The notes under the pieces: model-generated
Seen by the model: the letters and a program-made list of their open reading frames with translations, nothing else
Database searches by the model: none
What the model was told of the DNA's origin: nothing
Shown: positions 56,632 through 64,000 of the stretch, piece by piece
How positions within the stretch are numbered: position 1 is the first letter of the stretch
Layout: each line of letters opens with the position of its first letter
Origin: JAWUXM01 sp034111325
GTDB lineage: Bacteria; Pseudomonadota; Alphaproteobacteria; Rickettsiales; JABIRX01
Direction of reading: 5' to 3'
Assembly: GCA_034111325.1 (NCBI GenBank)
Contig: JAWUXM010000016.1
Location: 38,120 to 102,119, forward strand
DNA: 64,000 bases
Made by a program: the position numbers and the translations under genes

Positions 56632-56743
56632 GTAATAGCCTAGGCTATTACACTCTCAATTCCACTCACTCTCTCATCTAGTTTTACCTACTGCAAATGT
56701 ATAATTATTAAAGATATTTGGTATAATACGAGAACCAAAACAC

Positions 56744-56837
56744 GTCATTGCCTGAATCCGTAGGATTCTAAGGCAATCTAGGAGTAAAGTTTGTGACTTA
56801 TGGATCGCCTTAGAATCCTACGGATTCAGGCGATGAC
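56744..56837. repeat. Palindromic repeat family B, short copy after mfd
   Basis: GTCATTGCCTGAATCCG to GGATTCAGGCGATGAC with a 25-base centre; the best-preserved arms, each with an inner CCGTAGGATTC / GAATCCTACGG palindrome. It lies between mfd and the converging RND gene. Confidence 0.9.
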
Positions 56838-56923
56838 ACGGAATCTGACACCAAGAGTGCAATATAAAGTTAACAATGCCTCTTGGTGGAGGGGTGATGG
56901 TGAAACCATTGGGGTGTGTTATC

Positions 56924-59071
56924 CTACTTCTTTCCTTTTTTATTTGCCCGGTGACCAAGAGCAAGTAATAAAGGTGTTAGGAAAAGCTCCAATAAAACAG
57001 CAAGAATTAAACCTCCACTAATCATGATCGCAAACTGCCATAAAAAGAAAAACTCTGTGGTAAAAGCCATTACCCATAATGCTATAATCACAACAGAACT
57101 AGAGAGTAAAATAGGCCGCATGTAAAGAGATGAAGTTCTCATCAATGCCTCTTTTATTGAAGCATCTTCTTTTAAAATTCGGCGGAATGTTTTGATAAAA
57201 CATAGATTATTCATAGCAACAATCACGCTCAATAGTAAAACCGCCACACCACCGACTATGATACTAAATGGCTGCATAGTAATTAATAACCCTGGCAAAA
57301 CACCGATTATAGAAAATATTACCAGCAAAGGGATGATCACAACTTGATTAAATGAACGAAATTGGAAGAATGAAACCAGCCCTATAAGCAGCAAAGTTAA
57401 TATGTAAATTGCTGCCAAATAATATTTGGCAATCTGCATTGTTTGATAATGCCCAGCAACTTTTATTTCAACTGCAGGATCTATTTGCACCTCCTCTAAC
57501 CAAGACATCATTTGCTGCATAGCGTTATTTTTAATATTCGCCTGTATGTTAAATCTTTGCGCATTATTTATGCTAAAATTTTGCTGAGGGCGCCTCGTCA
57601 CAAAGTCACTAACACGCATCAAATTACCATTTGCTGTCATGATTTTAATATTTTCTAAATCACTAAAACTACGTTTGTCTTCAGGAAGAATAAGAACAGA
57701 GTTGTTACTATTTTCTAACGCTAAACCATCATCACTAATTAACGCAATCGCCTTCTCTAAAATCTTAGAATCTATAGAATATTTCGCTGCTAATTTATGA
57801 TTAATTACTAATTCCCAGTGTAAAACATCATTTGGCAAATTATCAGAAACATCAATAAAATCACCATTATGATGCATAAAATTAAGAATCTGATATGCAG
57901 TCTCTAAAATTAATTCTGACCTGCTATTAGATGAAATGGTGAGCGCAATATCCTTTTCTGCAAATATTGCTTTTGGCTTTTCCACTTCAACAATCATACC
58001 ATATAGATTATCGGTCGCTTTACGCATCTCATCTAAATCTTGTGATTTGACAATATGAGAAAATTTAACATTTATCTCACCGATAACATCAGCATCAAAC
58101 CCACCAACCATACTTTTAATATTCTCTATATCATCTACATGTTCAACTATCACATCTTCAACTTTTTGTGTCAGAGAATCCTTCTGCATAAGTGACAAAT
58201 CAGCACGCGCCCTAATTTTTACCTTTACAGTATTTGTCTGCATATTAGGTAATAATGTGCTGGCTTGCCCCCTAATATTATAGGTAACAATTATCACTAT
58301 CACCACACCAGCAAGAGCAAAGATAGGTCTAAAAGGCTTATCAAGGATTTTATCGACGATCTTAATATATTGAAGAATAAAGCCTTTAACTGAGATAAAA
58401 TCTTCATCACCATCTGCTTGATATTGGCGCCAGAGACTTTCTATATGTATAATTAGGAAATGCAGTAAAAGGGTAATCGCAACAAGAAAACCCAAGGATA
58501 CGATAATGTTATAATCAACCATCTGCTCATTCTGCAGATAAGTAATTTGTAGATAGTTAGTATAATCTTCCTGCCATTTTTCAATGATCCGCACAAGATT
58601 TTTGGGTGCCTTTATAATTTGCAATGAGATAGCAGCTCTCCCATTAAAGCGTTGAGTATTTCCTTGTGGAACTGTGATTTTCTTTTTTCGTGCAATGTCT
58701 GATAATTGTAAACCGCCTTGAATCTTTGTAACTAAAACATCTCTTATATCTGGCTGAACATTTACTAAATCATTAATTGCAATTTTGTAATTTGCCAAGC
58801 TGCGTGGCTCAATAATAATCTCCTCCCTAACCTTAAAATCAGCACTGACTTTGACTTTTGCTACAGAAGAATTTTCTATCGTATATGCTAAATCATACGC
58901 AGCTTGCGTAAGTGAATTTTTATCAAGATCAGCCGTAATAATAAGGTTTGTGGACTCATTAGGCTGCGATTGAGTTTTATGATAAACCAAAACACTAACA
59001 CTAATAACCAAAGCCAGAAGCAGCAATATCAGATTTCTCTTCACTATAATAAATTTAGTTTTTTTCTTCAC
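56924..59071 (-). CDS. Reduced RND-type efflux protein (715 aa)
   Basis: Resembles AcrB-type pumps but about 300 residues shorter. One N-terminal helix, a short periplasmic part (about 35-190), a helix near 191-212, then a cytoplasmic linker and the second-half helix (near 245-265). A second periplasmic domain (about 270-545) and five C-terminal helices follow, with IILLVALLLSVIVAMNNL-like and SLYMRPILLSSSVVIIALWVM stretches. Helices 3-6 of the first half, which in AcrB carry the proton-relay aspartates, appear missing. It follows a membrane fusion protein on the same strand. It may be a decayed but open pump, or a distinct short subfamily. Confidence 0.72.
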   Translation of the reverse strand: MKKKTKFIIVKRNLILLLLALVISVSVLVYHKTQSQPNESTNLIITADLDKNSLTQAAYDLAYTIENSSVAKVKVSADFKVREEIIIEPRSLANYKIAINDLVNVQPDIRDVLVTKIQGGLQLSDIARKKKITVPQGNTQRFNGRAAISLQIIKAPKNLVRIIEKWQEDYTNYLQITYLQNEQMVDYNIIVSLGFLVAITLLLHFLIIHIESLWRQYQADGDEDFISVKGFILQYIKIVDKILDKPFRPIFALAGVVIVIIVTYNIRGQASTLLPNMQTNTVKVKIRARADLSLMQKDSLTQKVEDVIVEHVDDIENIKSMVGGFDADVIGEINVKFSHIVKSQDLDEMRKATDNLYGMIVEVEKPKAIFAEKDIALTISSNSRSELILETAYQILNFMHHNGDFIDVSDNLPNDVLHWELVINHKLAAKYSIDSKILEKAIALISDDGLALENSNNSVLILPEDKRSFSDLENIKIMTANGNLMRVSDFVTRRPQQNFSINNAQRFNIQANIKNNAMQQMMSWLEEVQIDPAVEIKVAGHYQTMQIAKYYLAAIYILTLLLIGLVSFFQFRSFNQVVIIPLLVIFSIIGVLPGLLITMQPFSIIVGGVAVLLLSVIVAMNNLCFIKTFRRILKEDASIKEALMRTSSLYMRPILLSSSVVIIALWVMAFTTEFFFLWQFAIMISGGLILAVLLELFLTPLLLALGHRANKKGKK

Positions 59072-59145
59072 TTTATTACCTGTCTATTTCTTTTAAGTCA
59101 TTCCTGCGTAGGCATAATATACATAGTCCTGCAATACAAAAGGGG

Positions 59146-59176
59146 CCCTCCTGAAATAAATTCAGGCGACCCCTCG
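59146..59176. repeat. Degraded family A repeat between RND and fusion-protein genes
   Basis: GGGGCCCTCCTGAAATAAA then TTCAGGCGACCCC forms a long stem. It corresponds to a family A arm with substitutions. Confidence 0.65.
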
Positions 59177-59204
59177 GAAGAAGAACCTAACTATGAATGA
59201 CGCT

Positions 59205-60314
59205 TTATAACTCCCTTTGTCTCCTTACTGTTTCAACTCGATTACCCACTCTGGCAAAACCCTGTCCAGCTATAATGATCTCTGCATTAGCATCTAAACC
59301 AGTAATATATAATTGGTCATTTTTTTCATCGATAATATTGACTGGCGCAAACTCAACTTCTTGCTTTTCGTTAACAAGTTTGACTCCAATTACCCCTTCA
59401 TCATTCAAAACTAAAATGGCAGTCGGAATTACAGAGACAGATATTTTATCGGTCTCAATTAATAATTCTGCATTCATTCCATCTCGAATTAACCCATCAA
59501 GATTTAGCATTTCTACTTCTACTACAAAACTACGATTTTTTATATCAGCTGCGTTACTGATATGGCGAATGAAACCTGTTTTTTTTATATCATCAGCAAA
59601 TTTAATATGTACCAGCATTTCAGGCCTTAACTCCCCAACCTTTTCCTCTGAGAGGAAACTTTTAATAATCAAAGAATCATCATTTAAATAATCCACTAAA
59701 TCATGATTATAGGCTTTTATTATATCCCCCTCACGCACAAATATATTTTCAACTACACCGTCAAATGGTGCTTTTATTATACTACTCTCTAAATCAATCT
59801 CTGCTTTTACAAGATCCGCTTTGGCTTCATCATATTCAGCCTCAGAACTTGCTATGATTGATTTGGATTTTCGGTATAGCAAGGCATTCTCATATTTAAT
59901 TCTAGTTCTTTTTACCACAGCCTCTGCCTTAGCATGCAGGGCTTTTTTAGTATTTAGATTTAATTGTAAAATTGGTGCATCTTTCTGTAAATAAGTGCCG
60001 CTAACCGCAATGATTTTAGCAACACGACCATCAATTTCTGATTTTAAGATAATTCGTTTAGCACTCTCAGCAATACCGTATAAGGCTGTCTGCTTAGGTA
60101 TGAGCATCTGCTCACTAAGCATTGTTTCAACTTTTATATAGCTTGGCGCTGATATAATGGTGGGTACAACTTCTTTTGTTGTGTAATGATGATAAACGAA
60201 GAATAGCCCAGCAACGACCAATAGAAGGATAATATTTCCCTCTATAACTTGCTTAATATCATATTGTTTTTTGGTCTTCTTCTTTGTTTTAAGTGCTGGC
60301 ATTATGGAATTCAA
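59205..60314 (-). CDS. RND efflux membrane fusion protein (HlyD/AcrA family)
   Basis: Links an inner-membrane pump to an outer-membrane channel. An N-terminal anchor (about 29-45) is followed by the lipoyl-like half motif ILKSEIDGRVAKIIAVSGTY and the later IIKAPFDGVVENIFVREGD, with a short alpha-hairpin between. Beta-barrel and membrane-proximal domains follow. 369 residues. The start overlaps the coq7 stop as ATGA, which couples it to ubiquinone biosynthesis, an unusual partner. Confidence 0.85.
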   Translation of the reverse strand: MNSIMPALKTKKKTKKQYDIKQVIEGNIILLLVVAGLFFVYHHYTTKEVVPTIISAPSYIKVETMLSEQMLIPKQTALYGIAESAKRIILKSEIDGRVAKIIAVSGTYLQKDAPILQLNLNTKKALHAKAEAVVKRTRIKYENALLYRKSKSIIASSEAEYDEAKADLVKAEIDLESSIIKAPFDGVVENIFVREGDIIKAYNHDLVDYLNDDSLIIKSFLSEEKVGELRPEMLVHIKFADDIKKTGFIRHISNAADIKNRSFVVEVEMLNLDGLIRDGMNAELLIETDKISVSVIPTAILVLNDEGVIGVKLVNEKQEVEFAPVNIIDEKNDQLYITGLDANAEIIIAGQGFARVGNRVETVRRQREL

Positions 60315-60829
60315 AACCTTTCTGAAAGCCAGATTGCCGTTTTAGTGGTTCCTCTGACGAATTTATAAAATGGTTTATAAAATCTCATATCTTCAGCATT
60401 ATTTTCTAAACCGTGATTTTTATGCTCTATCTCTTCGTCTCGGAACTTAGCTATATTATTTTTTAAATCAAGGTCTGAGTTATCTAGCGTATCTAACTTA
60501 TCTAACTGATTTTTGTAGTGACTCTCGATCTCATCTTCAACAGCAACTGTACAAGCCATGGCGGCTTTGCGCCCTAAAAGAGCTGAGCCAGCGCCCAACA
60601 CGAATCCCCCTACATGCCAAAGCGGCAAAAAGACCGTCGGACGAACGTCATCCTCTTCAATTTTTTTGGTAAAATATGCAAGATGCTCAAGTTCTTGATC
60701 TCGCATTTCTTCAATCAACGGGTCATCAAGAATAGCCAACTGCCCTTCATATATACGCTTTGCACCATACTCACCTGCATGGTCAACTCTGATAATCCTA
60801 TCTAACAATGCTTTTTTATTTGGGTACAT
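60311..60829 (-). CDS. coq7: Demethoxyubiquinone hydroxylase Coq7
   Basis: Di-iron enzyme for the last hydroxylation in ubiquinone synthesis. The ligand motifs are IIRVDHAGEYGAKRIYEGQL near 12-31, EEMRDQELEHLAYF near 40-53, AVEDEIESHYKNQL, and FRDEEIEHKNHGLE with a second ExxH. The 172 residues are typical of the short alphaproteobacterial form. It is first in the coq7-fusion protein-RND set. Confidence 0.95.
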   Translation of the reverse strand: MYPNKKALLDRIIRVDHAGEYGAKRIYEGQLAILDDPLIEEMRDQELEHLAYFTKKIEEDDVRPTVFLPLWHVGGFVLGAGSALLGRKAAMACTVAVEDEIESHYKNQLDKLDTLDNSDLDLKNNIAKFRDEEIEHKNHGLENNAEDMRFYKPFYKFVRGTTKTAIWLSERF

Positions 60830-60842
60830 AATAAATTAAAAA

Positions 60843-60919
60843 TGGTGGGTCTGGTAGGACTTGAACCTACGACATCATCGTTATGAGCGATGCGCTCTAA
60901 CCAACTGAGCTACAGACCC
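60843..60919 (-). tRNA. tRNA-Met (CAU), probably elongator
   Basis: 77 bases with acceptor arms GGGTCTG and CAGACCC, anticodon CAT within CGCTCATAACG, T-loop GGTTCAAGTCC and encoded CCA. The anticodon stem CATCG..CGATG resembles E. coli elongator tRNA-Met. A tRNA-Ile with lysidine-modified CAU cannot be excluded. Confidence 0.9.
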
Positions 60920-60924
60920 CAAAA

Positions 60925-61051
60925 ATTTAATTCTTTTGGGCTCTTTTTAGCAAATAACCTTTGTTCATTTCGACTCGTGTATGAAGAATACACTTCGCTC
61001 ACTCTACAGTCGGACATTTACTAAAAATATCTCCAAAATCTCTTAAATTTA
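60925..61051 (+). repeat. Palindromic repeat family C, copy 5
   Basis: Reads TTCTTTTGGGCTCTTTTTAG, CAAATAACCTTTGTTC, then the ACTCGTGTA / TACACTTCGCTC hairpin, and ends GACATTTACTAAAAAT. Directly behind the tRNA-Met gene on the opposite strand and followed at once by a more diverged copy. Confidence 0.87.
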
Positions 61052-61368
61052 ATCTAATCCCTTTGAGCGCTTTTTGCCAAACTACTTTGTTTTTTATCGG
61101 TCACGTATGAAGAATACGCTCCCTCAAAAAAACTACATTGTTTAACAAAAATCATCTCAAAGTTTACTAGATTCTTATCTTTATGAACTATTAAAACTCA
61201 CCAAAAATCATAGTAAAATAATTCATTTTTTACAATCTAATCCTTTTGGATTATTCTCTTACTATCGTCATTACCTGAATCCGTAGGATTCTAAGGTAAT
61301 CCAAGAGACACAATCTAATCACTCCCGCTTTTTTAAAAGCATATAATTAGAAAAGCAATCCTAAAAGG
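61052..61368. other. Intergenic region with a diverged family C and half a family B repeat
   Basis: 61051-61172 is a diverged family C element with TCACGTATGAAGAATACGCTC at its centre. 61267-61306 matches the left arm of family B (GTCATTACCTGAATCCG, CCGTAGGATTCTAAGG). No gene was seen before the end of petC. Confidence 0.72.
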
Positions 61369-62115
61369 CTATTTAACGTTTTTCCAAACGCGTTTTTTGG
61401 CGATGATAAAGAAGACTCCCATAATAAGCAGATAGATAATTGTTCTCACACCCATCTTTTTTCTCTTCTCCATTTCTGGTTCAGAAGCCCACTGCATGAA
61501 ATTTACAACATCATGTGACATTTGCTCAATTGTAGCTTTAGTGCCATCAGCATATTCCACCAAATCATCAGATAGCGGAGATGGCATAGCAATCTGCCCA
61601 TTAGAGAAATATGGATTATAATTCATACCATCACTCATCTTAAAGCCACGTGGCACATCTTCATATCCAGTTAAAAGCGAATAAACATAATTTGCACCAT
61701 CTGGACGTGCTTTGATCATTAATGATAAATCAGGTGGGTAAGCACCGCCATTAGAAGCACGTGATGCATTTTCATTCGGATATGGCGCAGCGAAACTATC
61801 TGCTAAACCTGCTTTTCTTTCAAACATATCACCAGAATCATCTGGCCCATCAACAACTGTATATTCACTAGCTACGCTTTTAGCTTGATTTTCAGTAAAG
61901 CCAATATCTTGCAAATTACGATAAGCAATACGATTTAGTGAATGGCATGATGCACAAACTTCCTTGTGAACTTGAAAGCCTCGCTGAATTGACGAATAAT
62001 CAAACTTTCCCGTAAAGCCATCAAACTCCCATTTCATTTGTTCAGCATGACGTACATCACCTGAAGCAAATGCTGATGAGATAAATAAACTAAAAATTAA
62101 AACGAGTTTTTTCAT
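61369..62115 (-). CDS. petC: Cytochrome c1 of the bc1 complex
   Basis: Membrane-anchored c-type cytochrome that takes electrons from the Rieske protein. The heme site is CASCH in EVCASCHSLNRIAYRNL, the likely axial methionine is in PLSDD-region FSNGQIAMPSPLSDD, and a C-terminal anchor (about 222-240) is followed by a basic tail. The frame begins earlier inside the cytochrome b gene, but the ATG at 62115 starts a clear signal peptide (MKKLVLIFSLFISSAFAS). 248 residues. Its heme is attached by the Ccm system encoded at 8-11 kb. Confidence 0.94.
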   Translation of the reverse strand: MKKLVLIFSLFISSAFASGDVRHAEQMKWEFDGFTGKFDYSSIQRGFQVHKEVCASCHSLNRIAYRNLQDIGFTENQAKSVASEYTVVDGPDDSGDMFERKAGLADSFAAPYPNENASRASNGGAYPPDLSLMIKARPDGANYVYSLLTGYEDVPRGFKMSDGMNYNPYFSNGQIAMPSPLSDDLVEYADGTKATIEQMSHDVVNFMQWASEPEMEKRKKMGVRTIIYLLIMGVFFIIAKKRVWKNVK

Positions 62116-62122
62116 GATAATA

Positions 62123-63322
62123 TTATTTATGTTTGGCTTTATAATAAGCGTCAATGGATTCTGGCTCTGGCAAGCACTTCTCATGTTTAGATAGATATGG
62201 CAAGACTACCAAGAAATATGCAAAATAATATAGAGTCGCAATCCTTGAGAGAATAACATATAATCCTTCTGCTGGCTTACCTCCTAAGTAACCAAGGAAG
62301 AAAACATTAGCTATAAAAAACCAGAAAAAGATTTTAAATTTTGGACGATAAGCTCCACTTGTAGTTTTTGCTGTATCCAACCAAGGCAAGACGAATAAAA
62401 TCAGAATCGAACCGATCATCATCACCACGCCACCTAACTTATCAGGGATTGCCCGCAAAATCGCATAGAAAGGCAAGAAATACCATTCAGGCACAATATG
62501 AGCTGGTGTCACTAACGGGTTAGCCTCGATATAATTATCAGGGTGCCCAAGCGAATTTGGAAAGAAAAACAGAAAATATGCAAAAATAACTAAGAAGAAA
62601 CTCAACCCAACCATATCCTTCACCGTATAATAAGGGTGAAAGTTCACTGTGTCTTTTTTAGTTTTCTTCTCAATACCAGATGGGTTATTTGACCCTGGAA
62701 TATGCAGCGCAATTATGTGCACAATCACGATCCCGACAATGATAAATGGGAAAAGATAATGTAGCGCAAAGAAGCGATTTAAGGTTGGGTTATCAATTGA
62801 ATAACCACCCCAAAGCCAAGTCACGATTGATTCACCAACAAGCGGGATAGCGGAGAAAAGATTAGTAATTACGGTTGCACCCCAAAAACTCATCTGCCCC
62901 CAAGGAAGAACATAACCCATGAAAGCTGTTGCCATCATAGTTAAAAAAATCATAATCCCTAAAAACCAGAGAACCTCTCTCTTATTTTTATACGAACCAT
63001 AATAAAGGCTACGCGCTATATGTGCGTACACCACAACAAAAAACATCGACGAACCAACGGCGTGGATATAACGAATCAACCAACCGTAATTTACATTACG
63101 CATGATGTTCTCGACTGAATTAAAAGCATGGTCAACATGCGGCGTATAATGCATCGCCAGGAAAATCCCTGTTATGATTTGAATGACTAATGCAATCCCT
63201 GCGAGCGAACCAAAGCTCCACATATAGCTAAGATTTTTTGGCGTTTGATATTTTGCAAGATGTTCCTCCACATATGAGAAAACTGGCAAACGTTCATCAA
63301 TCCACGAGATAATTTTTTTCAT
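62123..63322 (-). CDS. petB: Cytochrome b of the bc1 complex
   Basis: Membrane core with two b hemes and both quinol sites. [20 protein letters not shown] (about 35-54), [18 protein letters not shown] near 90-107, and [19 protein letters not shown] near 136-154 hold heme ligands and the Qo site. PEWYF near 278-282 is the Qo-site PEWY signature. Eight helices in 399 residues. It ends seven bases before petC. Confidence 0.97.
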   Translation of the reverse strand: MKKIISWIDERLPVFSYVEEHLAKYQTPKNLSYMWSFGSLAGIALVIQIITGIFLAMHYTPHVDHAFNSVENIMRNVNYGWLIRYIHAVGSSMFFVVVYAHIARSLYYGSYKNKREVLWFLGIMIFLTMMATAFMGYVLPWGQMSFWGATVITNLFSAIPLVGESIVTWLWGGYSIDNPTLNRFFALHYLFPFIIVGIVIVHIIALHIPGSNNPSGIEKKTKKDTVNFHPYYTVKDMVGLSFFLVIFAYFLFFFPNSLGHPDNYIEANPLVTPAHIVPEWYFLPFYAILRAIPDKLGGVVMMIGSILILFVLPWLDTAKTTSGAYRPKFKIFFWFFIANVFFLGYLGGKPAEGLYVILSRIATLYYFAYFLVVLPYLSKHEKCLPEPESIDAYYKAKHK

Positions 63323-63327
63323 AATAA

Positions 63328-63912
63328 CTAGCCTATTTTAATAGTGTTTTCATTGATAAATTCATATGCAGGAACGGCCAAGTTTTTCGGCGCAGGCCCT
63401 TTACGCACACGACCAGAAGTATCATAATGAGAGCCATGACAAGGGCAAAACCAACCATCATAATCACCAGCATCAGGCAAAGGCACGCAGCCTAGATGCG
63501 TACAAATCCCTACCATAACGAGCCATTCATCCTTGCCTTTTTTTACCCGTGCTGAATCTTCCTCAGGATCAGGCAAATCAGACATTGAAACTTCTCTCGC
63601 TTCAGCAATTTCCTCAGCGGTACGACGTTTAATAAAAACTGGCTTACCACGCCACTTAACTTTTATCTCTTGCCCTACAGAAATATTTGAAATATCCACT
63701 TCAATACTTGATTGCGCCTTAACTTCTGCTGATGGGTTCATCGATGAGACCAAAGGCACAGCAACCGCCGCAGCCCCGACACAAGCCATCGCCGTCGCAG
63801 ACAGAACCATAAAGTCACGCCTTTGTGGATCCGCTGGAGTTTCACCCTGAACTTGCTTAACTGACTTATTCGCAGGAGCTTTTTTAACTGTTTTTGTTGT
63901 TTTCTTGGTCAT
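63328..63912 (-). CDS. petA: Ubiquinol-cytochrome c reductase Rieske iron-sulfur subunit
   Basis: Carries the 2Fe-2S cluster that accepts electrons from quinol. The twin-arginine region [20 protein letters not shown] near 31-50 is both signal and anchor. Cluster ligands lie in CTHLGC and CPCHGSHYD. The usual third-position residue spacing is intact. An N-terminal K/T-rich extension of about 28 residues is unusual in length. First gene of petABC. Confidence 0.96.
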   Translation of the reverse strand: MTKKTTKTVKKAPANKSVKQVQGETPADPQRRDFMVLSATAMACVGAAAVAVPLVSSMNPSAEVKAQSSIEVDISNISVGQEIKVKWRGKPVFIKRRTAEEIAEAREVSMSDLPDPEEDSARVKKGKDEWLVMVGICTHLGCVPLPDAGDYDGWFCPCHGSHYDTSGRVRKGPAPKNLAVPAYEFINENTIKIG

Positions 63913-64000
63913 TTTTCTGTGACTTAGTTTCTAGATGGGTCGTGTTTAAAGCCATTCCCCCTTTTTTTCAAGATGAAAATTTAGGGGTATGAGTCAATAC
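63913..64000. other. Upstream region of petABC, no gene seen
   Basis: Eighty-eight bases to the window edge hold the probable promoter of the petABC operon on the minus strand. No convincing -10/-35 pair was identified. Confidence 0.4.

Noticed and set aside
1..64000. CRISPR array or insertion sequence with transposase
   Set aside because: No regularly spaced direct repeats with unique spacers and no transposase-like ORF were seen; the repeats present are palindromes at gene borders.

Overview
The window reads as a chromosomal piece of a low-GC alphaproteobacterium, most likely a Rickettsiales-like, host-associated lineage. This is inferred from gene content only: a complete Rieske/cytochrome b/cytochrome c1 operon, Coq7-type ubiquinone hydroxylase, the Ccm cytochrome c maturation system, CobS/CobT-like genes, a PopZ-like polar organiser, SdhE and an SDHAF4-like factor, ankyrin-repeat proteins and a very large effector-like gene. 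Histidine biosynthesis (hisC, hisE, hisF), anthranilate synthase (trpE), folE and gadB make it metabolically richer than classical Rickettsia. About 50 protein genes, three tRNAs and many short palindromic intergenic repeats are present.

Layout. 0-2.3 kb: end of a GadC-like antiporter, glutamate decarboxylase, and a frameshifted SpoIIAA-like remnant. 2.3-7.8 kb: cobT and cobS (minus), dnaN and recF (plus). 7.9-14.3 kb (minus): a PpiD/SurA-type chaperone, then trpE-ccmD-ccmE-ccmF-ccmG as overlapping or nearly abutting genes. 14.3-19.1 kb (plus): tpiA, secG, pyrG, then a DUF692 (MNIO)-DUF2063-DoxX operon. 19.3-25.9 kb: parC, recO, SDHAF4-like, nadK, trxB, ratA, folE. 26-30.5 kb: trkH, dsbD-dsbB, Lon-N-like protein, tRNA-Glu. 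30.5-37.7 kb (minus): pgeF, a cysteine-rich exported protein, alaS, hisC-hisE, hisF, popZ-like. 37.9-45.0 kb is an accessory block: an ankyrin-SPOR protein, a 1414-aa ankyrin/repeat/membrane protein and a 443-aa HD-domain protein. The last two share one reading frame and are separated only by an amber codon. 45.5-48.8 kb: ndk, lolC/E-lolD, a DUF481 barrel. 48.8-49.5 kb: tRNA-Ser with a partial upstream duplicate. 49.6-52.0 kb: a second accessory pair with good sigma-70-like promoters. 52.1-56.6 kb: ppa, sdhE, mfd. 56.9-60.8 kb (minus): coq7, a membrane fusion protein and a reduced RND pump. 60.8 kb: tRNA-Met. 61.4-63.9 kb (minus): petABC.

Several genes belong to one theme, respiratory redox assembly. 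CcmD-G and DsbD feed cytochrome c maturation, cytochrome c1 is a predicted client, Coq7 makes the quinone, and SdhE plus the SDHAF4-like protein assemble succinate dehydrogenase. The most unusual parts are the amber-split 1,883-codon frame, the MNIO operon without a visible precursor peptide, the ankyrin-SPOR fusion, the PopZ-like protein with an acidic tandem-repeat linker, and at least three families of palindromic repeats between genes.
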